Source: Leclercia sp. S52
Lineage (GTDB): Bacteria > Pseudomonadota > Gammaproteobacteria > Enterobacterales > Enterobacteriaceae
Reading direction: 5' to 3'
Length of the DNA stretch: 64,000 nt
Assembly (NCBI RefSeq): GCF_039727615.1
Contig: NZ_CP152474.1
Location: 2,294,001-2,358,000 of the forward strand
Shown here: positions 27,793-37,022 of the stretch, one piece after another
Layout: every line of letters begins with the position of its first letter
How positions within the stretch are numbered: the first letter of the stretch is position 1
The notes under the pieces: generated by a model
What the model was told of the DNA's origin: nothing
Seen by the model: only the letters and a program-made list of their open reading frames with translations
Databases searched by the model: none
Made by a program: the position numbers and the translations under genes

Positions 27793-29220
27793 ATGAACAC
27801 GCTATTCTCAAACCAACCCGGTGATGAAGGGCTGCCAGGTCCGGAGCGCGCCCGGGTTATGATCGCAGTCATGATCACCACGCTGATGGGGGTATTCGAT
27901 GGCACAATGATCAACATTGCTCTGCCCTCGATGGCGCAAGCGATGCGGGTACCCGCGAGTATCGCCGTCTGGTTTGCCAACGGTTATCTGCTTTCCGCGG
28001 CCATGACGTTGCTTATTTTCGCCTCGCTTGCGGCCCGCTACGGAACGCGCCCCATTTTTCTGACGGGTCTCGCTACGTTTATCCTGACATCCCTTGGCTG
28101 TGCGCTGGCAACAACATCGGAAATGCTTATCGCAATGCGCATCCTGCAAGGGATCGGCGGCGCGGCCACATTGAGTATTGCCCCGGCAATCCTGCGTTCC
28201 GTCTTTCCGGGACGTCTGCTTGGCCGCGTTCTGGGTCTGCATGCCCTGCTGATTGCTTCCAGTACGGCTATTGCCCCCGTACTGGGCGGCACCATCCTCG
28301 ACACCCTTAGCTGGCAATGGCTGTTTGCCATTAATATGTTCCCGGGAACGCTCGCGCTGGTGCTGGCAGGTAAGGCATTGCCCGGGAAATTAACGTCCGG
28401 CCATACTACGTTCGACATACCCGGGGCGCTGCTGTCGGCGACGCTGTTAGGTGCAACGATCGTGGCGGCGAATAGCTTTTCCAGTCATCAGACTGCCAGC
28501 CATATCGCGGCCGTCAGTTGGGGACTGCTCGCAATGGTCAGCACAATGGCGTTTATCTGGCATATTCGCCGCGTCCAGGCACCGTTGCTGCCGCCCGCCA
28601 TTTTCAAAAACGGGCGGTTTACCCTCGCAGCTTTAACCTCGCTGGCCTCTTTTATCAGCCAGGGCATCACCTTTATTGCGTTGCCTTTCCTGTTTCAGAG
28701 CGTGTATGGCTATAGCCCTGTCGTCTCCGCGCTGCTGTTTATCCCCTGGCCGATTGGCATTGTGCTGATTGCGCCCCATGCGGGCCGTTGGGCCGATACG
28801 TTTTCTGCGCCGCTGATCTCCACCATTGGGTTGGCTATATTTGTCGCGGGACTGATCCTGTTGGCGATGCTGCCCGCCACGCCTGCGATGTGGGATATTT
28901 GCCTGCGTAGTCTGGTGTGCGGCATTGGATTTGGCTGTTTTCAGAGCCCCAATAACCGGGAGATGCTGGCTAATGTCCCGCGGGAGTACGCCAGCTATGG
29001 CTCCGGGGTCTTGTCCATCGCGCGGACGTTTGGGCAATGCCTGGGTGCCGCCGTGGTGGGGATCCTGCTTTCCGTCATGTCGACTGCAACCGGCCAGACG
29101 TTCAATGAGCAGGCGGTCCATATTGCCCTGTGGGTTGCCGTCGCAGCCTCCGTCGCGTCGATGCTGTTTAGCCTGAGCCGGCTGCGTAAAACGCAGGCAG
29201 CCGTTAATTATCTCAACTAG
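27793..29220 (+). CDS. DHA2-type MFS multidrug exporter
   Basis: The 475-residue protein has about 14 membrane helices. It has the DHA2-family opening VMITTLMGVFDGTMINIALPSMAQ and motif C-like ILQGIGGAATLSIAPAILR. Such proteins expel cationic or amphipathic drugs using proton exchange. The start at 27793 has a clear CCAGGAGTCAGG ribosome site. An upstream in-frame codon at 27715 would overlap the promoter region and is less likely. It is probably controlled by the divergent LysR gene. Confidence 0.88.
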   Translation: MNTLFSNQPGDEGLPGPERARVMIAVMITTLMGVFDGTMINIALPSMAQAMRVPASIAVWFANGYLLSAAMTLLIFASLAARYGTRPIFLTGLATFILTSLGCALATTSEMLIAMRILQGIGGAATLSIAPAILRSVFPGRLLGRVLGLHALLIASSTAIAPVLGGTILDTLSWQWLFAINMFPGTLALVLAGKALPGKLTSGHTTFDIPGALLSATLLGATIVAANSFSSHQTASHIAAVSWGLLAMVSTMAFIWHIRRVQAPLLPPAIFKNGRFTLAALTSLASFISQGITFIALPFLFQSVYGYSPVVSALLFIPWPIGIVLIAPHAGRWADTFSAPLISTIGLAIFVAGLILLAMLPATPAMWDICLRSLVCGIGFGCFQSPNNREMLANVPREYASYGSGVLSIARTFGQCLGAAVVGILLSVMSTATGQTFNEQAVHIALWVAVAASVASMLFSLSRLRKTQAAVNYLN

Positions 29221-29298
29221 ACTTCTTAGCGGCTGTACGTCTCCACCCGGTTATTCACTTATTTCACTCAGGTTCTTTCACTCCCCGAGAGGTCTACC

Positions 29299-30135
29299 AT
29301 GTCATTTGTCACCACAAAAGATAATGTCAGTATCTTCTATAAAGATTGGGGTCCCAAAGATGCACAACCTATCTTCTTCCACCACGGCTGGCCATTAAGC
29401 GCCGATGACTGGGATAACCAGCTACTGTTCTTTTTAGCGCAAGGCTTCCGCGTCATCGCCTCGGATCGTCGTGGTCATGGCCGCTCCGATCAGGTCAGCG
29501 ACGGGCATGATATGGACCATTACGCCGCCGATGTCGACGCCATTGTTGAGCATCTGGATCTGCACAATGTGGTGCATGTCGGTCACTCCACCGGCGGTGG
29601 CCAGGTGGCGCGTTACGTGGCGCAATACGGACAACCGCAGGGTCGCGTGGCGAAAGCCGTTCTGATCAGCGCCGTACCGCCGTTGATGGTGAAAACGCCG
29701 GACAATCCGGGCGGGACGCCGATCGAAGTGTTTGATGGATTCCGCCAGGCGCTGGCGGCAAACCGGGCGCAGTTCTATCTCGACGTGGCAACGGGGCCGT
29801 TCTACGGCTTTAACCGTGACGGGGCAGAAATCTCGCAGGGCACGATCCAGAACTGGTGGCGACAAGGGATGATTGGCAGCGCGAAGGCGCACTATGAAGG
29901 CATTAAGGCGTTTTCAGAAACGGACCAGACCGCCGATCTGAAAGCGATCACCCTTCCGGTGCTTATTTTGCAGGGGGATGACGATCAGGTGGTGCCTTAT
30001 AAGAACGCCAGCCTGCTCCAGGATGAACTTCTCAGCAACAGCACGCTGAAAGTCTATCCGGGGTATCCTCACGGGATGCACACCACGCACCCTGATACCA
30101 TCAACAAAGATTTACTGGAATTTATTCGTAGCTGA
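29299..30135 (+). CDS. Alpha/beta hydrolase, non-haem chloroperoxidase type
   Basis: The 278-residue cytosolic hydrolase has HHGWPLSADDW (oxyanion hole), nucleophile Ser97 in GHSTGGG, a catalytic Asp in LQGDDDQVVP (near residue 226) and His in GYPHGMHTTHP. This set and the FYKDWG-PKDAQP opening are typical of the cofactor-free haloperoxidase/esterase group. Peroxidase activity in these proteins is usually a side reaction of an esterase or perhydrolase. It stands 79 bases after the exporter on the same strand. Confidence 0.88.
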   Translation: MSFVTTKDNVSIFYKDWGPKDAQPIFFHHGWPLSADDWDNQLLFFLAQGFRVIASDRRGHGRSDQVSDGHDMDHYAADVDAIVEHLDLHNVVHVGHSTGGGQVARYVAQYGQPQGRVAKAVLISAVPPLMVKTPDNPGGTPIEVFDGFRQALAANRAQFYLDVATGPFYGFNRDGAEISQGTIQNWWRQGMIGSAKAHYEGIKAFSETDQTADLKAITLPVLILQGDDDQVVPYKNASLLQDELLSNSTLKVYPGYPHGMHTTHPDTINKDLLEFIRS

Positions 30136-30141
30136 TGACTT

Positions 30142-30168
30142 AAAAACGGGTGGCTTGTGCCACCCGTT
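30142..30168 (-). terminator. Terminator of the aminotransferase gene
   Basis: A perfect 10-bp stem AACGGGTGGC/GCCACCCGTT has a TTGT loop. On the minus strand it is followed by a run of T (AAAAA on the plus strand before the stem). It ends the minus-strand aminotransferase and may also slow plus-strand readthrough. Confidence 0.8.
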
Positions 30169-30176
30169 CCGGGTAC

Positions 30177-31359
30177 TTACAGCGAAGCTTTTAACCGCGC
30201 TACCGCCTCTTTCAGATTCTCATCCGTAACGCTGACGTAAGACATGCGCAGCGTGGCGTGATCCGGCTCGTTGCAGTAGAAGAACTCCCCCTGGCACATA
30301 GACCACGCCGTTGTTCAGCGTCTTTTTCAGCCACTCCGTGGTGTTCATCTCGTATTTAAATTTGGCCCACAGGAACATGCCGCCCATTGGCTTGTGGAAG
30401 GTCAGATGATCGCTCAGTTCGCTTTCCACGTGCTGGCACAAAATCTGGCACTTGTGCTTATAGGCTTCGCGGATCAGGTCGATTTGCCCGGCCAGGCGGC
30501 CGCTCTCCAGGTAGTGATACGTCAGCGACTGTGATAACGAGCTGGTGTGCAGGTCGGTGGCCTGTTTGAGGATCACTACCTGACGTTTTATCCACTCCGG
30601 CAGCACTAACCAGCCAACCCTTGCGCCCGGCGCGAGGATTTTTGAGAAGGTGGAGGTATAAATGACGTTATCGCCGCAGCCCATCTCGTCCGCCCAGGCT
30701 TTGAGTGGCGTGAAGGTTTTGTCGGTGAAGTTGATTTCGCCATAGGGATCGTCCTCGATGATGACGAAATCGTAGCGCTGGGATAATTCCACCAGTTGCT
30801 TGCGGCGCTGCTCTGCCAGGGTCACGCCGCCAGGGTTGCCGAACGTTGGCACGATATAGACAGCTTTGACTCGCGTGGTCTTAACCAGCGCTTCCAGCTC
30901 GTCGATGATCATCCCTTCGCCGTCGGTACCCACCGACATCAGGTTAGCCTCCGCTAACTGCAGAACCTGCAGTGCAGCGAGATAGGTTGGTCTTTCGACG
31001 ACGACAATGTCGCCCGGGTTAATCAGCGCCCGCGCCAGAATATCCAGCGACTGCTGGGAGCCGGAGGTGACAACCACGTCGTCCACGCCGCAGCGGATCC
31101 CCCTGCCGCTCAGCAGCTGGCAGATGGCCCCACGCAGCTCCGGGCTGCCCTCGCTCAGACCGTACTGAAACGCCTCTTTCCAGGTGCTGGAGAGCACCTT
31201 CTCCATAGCCAGCTCCAGCCCTTCACGATCGAACAGATCCGGGTTGGGAATGCCCCCGCCGAGTGAAATCACCCCTTCCATCTTGCTGTGTTTTAATAAT
31301 TCTCTGATCGCCGATGACTGGAGGTTTTGTACTTTGTGGGCAATTTTGTTCTGCGACAT
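30177..31359 (-). CDS. PLP-dependent aminotransferase, fold type I (one frameshift as read)
   Basis: The product is about 393 residues when joined. Class I/II aminotransferase landmarks are ISLGGGIPNPDLF, the cofactor-site TSGSQQSLD, IVPTFGNPGG, EDDPYGEI and the Schiff-base lysine in TSTFSKILAPGARVGW. It is closest to 2-aminoadipate/aromatic or valine-pyruvate type transaminases. Near the C-terminus five C (30287-30291) stand where four are expected. Corrected text runs VVYVPGEFFYCNEPDHATLRMSYV, the normal family ending. As read, the final 33 or so residues are replaced by an unrelated tail that stops at 30220. Confidence 0.85.
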
Positions 31360-31458
31360 CTTTTCTTATCCTGGTTTGTTGTATCCCAGTTTAAGTATCA
31401 CATGTTGAAGGTTTTAACCAGCCGGAGAGACCGGAGCCCGCAGGCCCCGGCAGAGGGA

Positions 31459-33453
31459 TCAGAACTCGATGCGGGCACCGAAGTTATAGCGGCGCCCTTC
31501 CAGCATCGACGACTGGTTGTATGAGGTGCGGTAGATCGGATTGGCATCGAACAGGTTATAGATACCGGTCATCAGCGTAATGCTCTTGTTCAGATGATAG
31601 CGCGCGCCCAGGTCGACCAGGGCGTAGGCTTCCGTTTCGCTGGATTTGCCAATGTCCGGCGAACTGCTGCGCCAGCTGGCTTTAGTCCACAACTCCAGAT
31701 CATTCACCGCGTTCCAGGTCAGGGAGACGTTGGCCATGCTTTCCGGGAAATCGCTCAGCGCATACCCTTTATACTCCCCGCTCTGCTGTTCGCTGTGCGT
31801 ATACGTATAGTTGGCGTTGGCTCTCAGGGAGGACGTGACCTGCCAGTCGCCGTTCAGCTCCAGGCCGTAGATCTCCGCATCGCTGACGTTAGCGTACTGG
31901 AAGACGGTATCGGCGACATAACCGTTGTAGGTACACGTCTGCGTGTCCGACGCGGTACAAATGAGATGGTCGCTGATTTTGTTCTTGAATTTGGTGTAGA
32001 AAAGGGTTGCATCCAGCGCCAGCGCGTCCTGCTGCCAGTAGATGCCCAGCTCGGTGTTGACGCTCTCCTCCGGCTTCAGGTCGTCATTACCGATGCCGAT
32101 TTCAGAGTAAGGATAAGCGCCGTACACGCTGGTGAAGCCCTGGTTATTCTGGCGCAGATCCGGCTTTTTATAGCCTGCAGAAACACCGCCCTTCAGCGCC
32201 CAGTTCTCATCGATGGTCCAGTTGCCGTAAAGCTTAGGCGTGACGTGATAACCGAAATAGCTGTCATGATCCAGACGCGCCGAGGTGGTCAGGGTGAAGT
32301 CCGGCACGATCATCCAGGCATCTTCGGCAAACACCGCCCAGCCGTCACGCGTAATTTCACTCACCGGCGTGACGCCCGGCGCTTCCTTATCCTTAATGCC
32401 GAACTCATCATCCAGCTCGTTGCGGGTAAAGTTCACGCCCAGGGTCAGCTTGTGATCGCCGAGGGTAAAGGTGTTGGCGCTGTTAGCTTCGTAGTTTTTC
32501 TGGGTAATAAACTGCGAAGACATCCCCGGAACGCGGTACTCGGTTTTGGCTTTTTCGTAGCTGACGAAGTTCTTCACCTCCAGGATGTCGCCATACCAGG
32601 CATGTTGCGACAGCGATGCTGCATCCCGATCAAAGCCCCAGTACCACTGCTTATCGTTATGGGTCTTCTCCTGATTACCTTTGGTGGCATTCAGATCCCA
32701 GAGTTGGGTATCGGTCGGCGACATGGAGATGGTCGCATCCAGATTCCCGGACTGATGCTTCACAAAACGCTCATCGTTGATGCTGTCATCGTCGCGGCGA
32801 TCGAGATAATCCGCGGCCAGGCTTACCCCGAGCTTGCCCGGAATAACCGGCCCCATCACAAAGGCGTTGGTCTGGTTGGTATTGCCGTACTCGCTCTTCT
32901 CCTGCAGGAAGTAGTTATCCTCCAGAACCCCGGTCCATTTCTCCAGGTTATAGGCCTTTTTGGTGATCACGTTGACCACGCCGCCGATGGAGTCAGAGCC
33001 ATACAGGGAGGACATCGGCCCACGGATCACTTCGATCCGCTCGATAGCGGCAAGCGGTGGCATAAAAGCTGCTTCGGTACCGATATGGTGGCCATACGGA
33101 CGAGATTCGCGGGTCGCCTGTTTAATACCGTTCACCATGTACGAGGTATAGGTGGAGTCCATCCCGCGCATCTGCACATCGCCGGTTGCCAGGCTACCGT
33201 GACCGTTCCCGACCAGCACGCCCGGCATTTCGCGCAGGGCTTCGGTAACGTTCTGATTCGAGCGGGTGTTCAGCTCTTTTTCATTTACCACGGAGATGGT
33301 GGCCGGTGCTTCGCGGCGTTCCTGGCTAAAACCGGTCGCGGTCACCACCAGTTCATCTTCGTTTACGGCGGCGTTTTCTGCGGCGAAAACGGCCCCCGGC
33401 AGGTTAGCCAGGGCGAGCGAAACCGCCACGGCCATGCGTGTTTGCTTTATCAC
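31459..33453 (-). CDS. TonB-dependent outer-membrane receptor (siderophore type)
   Basis: The 664-residue protein has a signal peptide ending at VFAA and a TonB box-like DELVVTATG. A plug domain carries SVVNEKELNTRSNQNVTEAL and GPMSSLYGSDSIGGVVNVITKK, followed by a 22-strand barrel ending in FGARIEF. It resembles the CirA/FepA group but is not a direct CirA match. It lies 10 bases after a YncE-like periplasmic gene, and the operon begins with a strong Fur box, so iron-regulated uptake of a ferric siderophore is likely. The ligand is unknown. Confidence 0.9.
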   Translation of the reverse strand: MIKQTRMAVAVSLALANLPGAVFAAENAAVNEDELVVTATGFSQERREAPATISVVNEKELNTRSNQNVTEALREMPGVLVGNGHGSLATGDVQMRGMDSTYTSYMVNGIKQATRESRPYGHHIGTEAAFMPPLAAIERIEVIRGPMSSLYGSDSIGGVVNVITKKAYNLEKWTGVLEDNYFLQEKSEYGNTNQTNAFVMGPVIPGKLGVSLAADYLDRRDDDSINDERFVKHQSGNLDATISMSPTDTQLWDLNATKGNQEKTHNDKQWYWGFDRDAASLSQHAWYGDILEVKNFVSYEKAKTEYRVPGMSSQFITQKNYEANSANTFTLGDHKLTLGVNFTRNELDDEFGIKDKEAPGVTPVSEITRDGWAVFAEDAWMIVPDFTLTTSARLDHDSYFGYHVTPKLYGNWTIDENWALKGGVSAGYKKPDLRQNNQGFTSVYGAYPYSEIGIGNDDLKPEESVNTELGIYWQQDALALDATLFYTKFKNKISDHLICTASDTQTCTYNGYVADTVFQYANVSDAEIYGLELNGDWQVTSSLRANANYTYTHSEQQSGEYKGYALSDFPESMANVSLTWNAVNDLELWTKASWRSSSPDIGKSSETEAYALVDLGARYHLNKSITLMTGIYNLFDANPIYRTSYNQSSMLEGRRYNFGARIEF

Positions 33454-33463
33454 AACAGGATCC

Positions 33464-34526
33464 TTAGAACTGGGTTAAATCAATCTTGAGCACGTAGTCA
33501 GCTGCGCTGGCTTTCTCATCCTGCTTGACGCTGGCGTAGAGCGTGCGGGCATCGGCAGAGAGCGCCAGGCTGTTTGGCATCGCCACGGTTTTAATGGTGT
33601 GTTTCAGGCGATTGGTAGTCGCGTCGATCACGCTAATCAGGCGATCGTTACGATGGGTGACGTAGACCTCTTCCCGGGCGGCATTGTAGAGCACGCCGAC
33701 GGAGTTGGGCGTCGGGACGCGGTGCAGCAGTTTGCCGGAATCGAGCTCTACAACCAGCACATCTTTGGTGTTGGTGTCAGCGATATAACCCACCCCTTTC
33801 GCGGTGTTGATCGCGATGTTAAGGAAGTAGTGTTCCGGGTCGGCCGGATCGACCTTCACGCGGGACAGCGGCTGCGAGGTTTTGCCATCAAGGGTGATCA
33901 GCTCTCCGGTGCCGGAGACGACATAAACTTTGTCGCCCGCCTCATCCACGGCAAAACCGACGGGCTCCAGTTTTTCGAGGGTCTGAGCAAGTTCCTGCTT
34001 CTGGGTGTCTACCACCCACAGCAGACCTTTATCCTTACGGCCAATTCCGGAGACATACAGGCGCTGATGCTTCTTATCCAGCACCACTTCACGGACGTGG
34101 GCTTTTTTATTCGGATCGGCATCGTCGCTCAGCTGGATCGTTTTGATGATCTGATTGTTGCGGGTATTGAGCAGCGTGACCGATCCTTCCAGCGCATTGC
34201 CCAGATAAAGAATGTGCTGCGCCTGGTCCAGCGCGACGGCAAAGGTGCGACGCTCGGTCGGGATCTGATGCTCAATTTTCAGGCTAGATGCCGCCAGCTG
34301 GAAGACCAGCCCGGCCGTTTTGTCTTTATCAAACGAGGGGGGCGGACGCGGCATAGAGCGCGTTCTGGTCTTTATCGTAGGCCAGCTCGTATACGCCATG
34401 TCCCAGCGGCTGAACGAGGAAATCCTTCTCGGTAAAGTCCTTAGCGAATAGCGAGCCAGAGTATACCGCCAGCGAAATGGCGAGGGCGCACAGGGTTGTG
34501 TTCTTCACGGCAGAGGCATTATTCAT
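33464..34526 (-). CDS. YncE-like periplasmic beta-propeller (one frameshift as read)
   Basis: The product is about 353 residues when joined. A signal peptide (SLAVYSGSLFA) is followed by seven-bladed YVTN-type repeats such as LYLGNALEGSVTLLNTRNN and VYVTHRNDRLISVIDATTN. E. coli YncE is an iron-repressed periplasmic propeller next to a TonB receptor, as here. Frame breaks near the N-terminus at six G (34337-34342) where five would read ASAPSFDKDK. As read only 65 residues are made from the proper start. It is the first gene of the operon, directly after a Fur box. Confidence 0.85.
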
Positions 34527-34563
34527 GTCATTTTTCTTTACAGTTGCTTACGTAAAGAAAAAT

Positions 34564-34582
34564 GATAATGAAAATAAATATC
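34564..34582 (-). promoter_or_regulatory. Fur box
   Basis: On the minus strand the 19 bases GATATTTATTTTCATTATC match the Fur consensus at 15 of 19 positions. They lie 38-56 bases upstream of the YncE-like start in an AT-rich promoter region. This predicts repression of the YncE-like/TonB-receptor operon when iron is plentiful. Confidence 0.8.
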
Positions 34583-34641
34583 ATTTACAATTGCAAATAT
34601 ATCTCACTACCCTACCATTTTTTGTACTGAGCCCCGGGATA

Positions 34642-35961
34642 TTACGTGGCTAACGCATTGAATCGCCCTATCCGCGCCGCCTGGCTGGCTAAACCGTTAA
34701 AAATAGCCTCACTCACCTGTCGCGGGAAATCCGTTGGCAATTCTGCCCTGACGGAGGCGATAACCTCGTCGGTGCGCTCGGCCATCTCCGTCATCAGACG
34801 ACGGGCAGCTTCCTGAGAAAAGCCTGCAACCGATGCGGTGCTGATAAAGTGGCGCGGCTGGATCATCGCAAAATGGTACTGCCGGTTCTTCCCCTGTAAC
34901 GCCATCGCCATCTTCGCCTTTTTGACCGGGATACCCCCGGCGCCGAACAGCGGATAGGCGGAAATGACGTCGTACAGCGGGGCCATGCGAAACGAGGAGT
35001 CGGCCTCAATAAACAGGCTGAAATTTTTACCATGGCCATCAATGGCGGCCAGCATCCAGAACAGGATCTGCGTCTTAAAGAACATTTCGCGATCCTGCCC
35101 CGCCAGACGGGAGCCGAGCAGCAGCTTCATGGCGTCGGCGATCCCGGGGCCACCGTGAGATTCATATTTCAACGCCGGAGAGACGCCCAACGCCTGACAA
35201 AAGTCCTCCTGCGGCAGACGCATCAGCCAGCCGCTGCGGGCCCAGCGGCGATCGAAACGCTCGATAATCAGCACCTTTTTCCGGCCAAAGCGCGCCATTT
35301 CGGCCTGCGCTACCGGGAAACCAAAGGCGTTGGCGATGCGCAAACAGAGCCACTCGTTTTCGCAGCTTTCGCTCAGGTCGATGTTGTTCTGCTCGATTCT
35401 GCCGATCGGCAGCTTGAAGATATGGCTGGTTGGGGTACTGCCCTGAGGGCGTTGCCAGCGATTCTGATACCACAGCAGCGCCGTTTTCTCCTGCGCCCCG
35501 GCCAGCGAAATACGAAAATCAGCTCCCTCCTCGGTCATTCCCAGCGGTGCCATCTGATACCCGTCGAGCAGCGCCGCAATCTGAGCGTCATCCAGCGGTT
35601 CGGCCACCATCTCCGTCACCGGGGGGATCTCCTGCCCTGGCGGATAGAGTTGAATGGCTCCGACGCAGTCACGCCCGACGCTGGCAAGCAGATCAAAGGG
35701 ATGCGCGGTTTCAACCTGGAAACGGGCCTGCATACGGGCAATGATCGCCTCGGAATCTGGCAGCAGATTGCTGAAGAAGTTGAAGACCTGGGCGCCTCTG
35801 ATCCTGCCGTGCTGCAGCGGCAGAGAGAGCGAAATCGCTCGCGAACCCGGCTCTGCCAGCCACTCCGGGGCATACTGAAAGGACATCGCCCCGCTGCCAT
35901 CACGATGCAGCGTACCTACCACGTCGCCATTCATCGCGACAGTGAGTCGTTGTGCGCGCAT
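34642..35961 (-). CDS. hipA: HipA serine/threonine kinase toxin
   Basis: The 439-residue protein is very similar to E. coli HipA (440 residues). The N-domain has YAPEWLA, SLSLPLQ and VFNFFSNLLPDS. The autophosphorylated serine is Ser152 in ISLAGAQEK. The kinase core has FKLPIG, the catalytic IDGHGKN and the metal-binding APLYDVISA. HipA phosphorylates glutamyl-tRNA synthetase, stalls translation and produces dormant persister cells. It lies four bases after hipB in the standard order. All key residues are present, so the toxin should be functional. Confidence 0.95.
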   Translation of the reverse strand: MRAQRLTVAMNGDVVGTLHRDGSGAMSFQYAPEWLAEPGSRAISLSLPLQHGRIRGAQVFNFFSNLLPDSEAIIARMQARFQVETAHPFDLLASVGRDCVGAIQLYPPGQEIPPVTEMVAEPLDDAQIAALLDGYQMAPLGMTEEGADFRISLAGAQEKTALLWYQNRWQRPQGSTPTSHIFKLPIGRIEQNNIDLSESCENEWLCLRIANAFGFPVAQAEMARFGRKKVLIIERFDRRWARSGWLMRLPQEDFCQALGVSPALKYESHGGPGIADAMKLLLGSRLAGQDREMFFKTQILFWMLAAIDGHGKNFSLFIEADSSFRMAPLYDVISAYPLFGAGGIPVKKAKMAMALQGKNRQYHFAMIQPRHFISTASVAGFSQEAARRLMTEMAERTDEVIASVRAELPTDFPRQVSEAIFNGLASQAARIGRFNALAT

Positions 35962-35964
35962 GGC

Positions 35965-36219
35965 TTACCACTCCTTCGTCCAGGAATTGTTTTCCGGCAG
36001 CGAAGCGCCGCGTTTCACCACGTGCAGCTCCAGATCCAGCGCCGCGAGGATTTTGAACAAGGTTTCCAGCTTGGTGGATCCCGGTTTGTTCTCGAAATCC
36101 GATACCGTGGTTTGTTTAATGCCAACCTGTTCAGCCGTCGCCGTTTGGGTTAACTTATTGACCTTACGCTGATCCCGGACGGCCTGCGCCAGCGTGTCTG
36201 CTGATGTCACTTTCATCAT
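35965..36219 (-). CDS. hipB: HipB antitoxin/repressor
   Basis: The 84-residue XRE-type protein has its HTH at LTQTATAEQVGIKQTTVSDFENKPGSTKLETL. The C-terminal tail ends in tryptophan (SWTKEW), as does E. coli HipB. It binds HipA and represses hipBA by binding TATCC-N8-GGATA operators, four copies of which lie directly upstream. A 37-base piece of this gene (36124-36160) recurs at 40838-40874. Confidence 0.94.
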   Translation of the reverse strand: MMKVTSADTLAQAVRDQRKVNKLTQTATAEQVGIKQTTVSDFENKPGSTKLETLFKILAALDLELHVVKRGASLPENNSWTKEW

Positions 36220-36318
36220 TATCCCCCATAGCGGATAGTCCTATAAAATCCCCTGGAGGGGATAAAATGAGAATAACCCCTCAAGAGGATAAATACAAAT
36301 TAACCGCTGAAGGGGATA
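36220..36318 (-). promoter_or_regulatory. Four HipB operators, 27-bp spacing
   Basis: Operators of the form TATCC-N8-GGATA start at 36220 (perfect), 36247 (AATCC), 36274 (TAACC) and 36301 (TAACC). The GGATA half is perfect in all four, and the start-to-start distance is exactly 27 bases each time. The first touches the hipB start codon. The number and form match the known hipBA operators of E. coli, so cooperative autorepression is expected. The promoter must lie within this array. Confidence 0.92.
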
Positions 36319-36877
36319 AACGCTCCTGGTGTTGCCCTCTCGTTCTGCCAGACTTTGTTATGTGGCACGGTGCTGAATCATGTGATTAAAAGGAGTATCT
36401 TGTATGTTGTAACTACAGGTGTTCTCTATTCCCTGATCTTATTTATTCCATATTTAGGGAGCCCGTATTTATATTCCCGCGTCATGAATCCATTAAATAG
36501 AATTTGTATTAACCAAAAGATACACTCCCGCCTCGCTAATTACGACATAGTCGTCCCACGGGTGAAGGAAACAAACGTAGCGGCCCTGGGTAATTTATGT
36601 GGCAAATAAGAAATAATTCCGCTTCAACGAAGCGTTACCCGTAAAAAAAGCATCGCTATCCCACAATGATTTTAATCATTTTTTTAAAGAACGAAGCAGC
36701 AGGCCTCTGAAAAGACTCCGCTGTCCATCAGCGTTCCCGTCTATCATTTAAGGATAAGAGAGCGGTAAATCTGGTTCGCGCTTATTTCTGCAAGGGATGT
36801 TAAAACAAACCTGGTACTTCCGGGTGGTTTTTTTTGACTCTGTTCCGCCTTTAATAAAATACGTGGAGGGGATAAGC
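36319..36877. other. Long intergenic region between hipB operators and the fusion gene
   Basis: Some 560 bases without a convincing gene. The stretch is AT-rich and contains one copy of a 16-base direct repeat (36400-36415). A weak AT-rich hairpin with a T tract (36665-36685) is also present. An open frame of 84 codons to 36609 has no ribosome site or recognisable motif and is not called. Confidence 0.5.
36400..36415 (+). repeat. 16-bp direct repeat, left copy
   Basis: TTGTATGTTGTAACTA occurs here and, unchanged and in the same orientation, at 40962-40977. The pair brackets the glycosidase-glycosyltransferase-mutase gene. Confidence 0.75.
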
Positions 36878-36940
36878 ATGCATGATTGTGACGTAAATAT
36901 GAGTGAGGACCTGGTTATTTCGCCGTGTTTTGACCCTTAA
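36878..36940 (+). CDS. Possible 20-codon leader peptide
   Basis: A strong GGAGGGG ribosome site is followed at the right distance by ATG and 20 codons (MHDCDVNMSEDLVISPCFDP), ending 82 bases before the likely start of the large fusion gene. This is the best ribosome site in the region, so a translated leader is possible. No attenuator structure is obvious. Confidence 0.25.
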   Translation: MHDCDVNMSEDLVISPCFDP

Positions 36941-37022
36941 AAGGGATTATTTATTTCCCCATTTTAATACCATGCCGGTTTGTTTTTTTATTGATAAACA
37001 CTATCCATACGGGAGCGGTGAG

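Noticed and set aside
31594..33489. Open frame of 631 codons opposite the TonB receptor
   Set aside because: It is a mirror of the receptor's codon pattern. The receptor shows signal peptide, plug and barrel motifs, while the opposite frame shows none.
35032..36153. Open frame of 373 codons opposite hipA and hipB
   Set aside because: It spans two well-supported minus-strand genes and has no domain.
36355..36609. Plus-strand frame of 84 codons between hipB operators and the fusion gene
   Set aside because: It has no ribosome site and no motif, sits in AT-rich intergenic sequence, and the direct repeat lies inside it. It is most likely chance.
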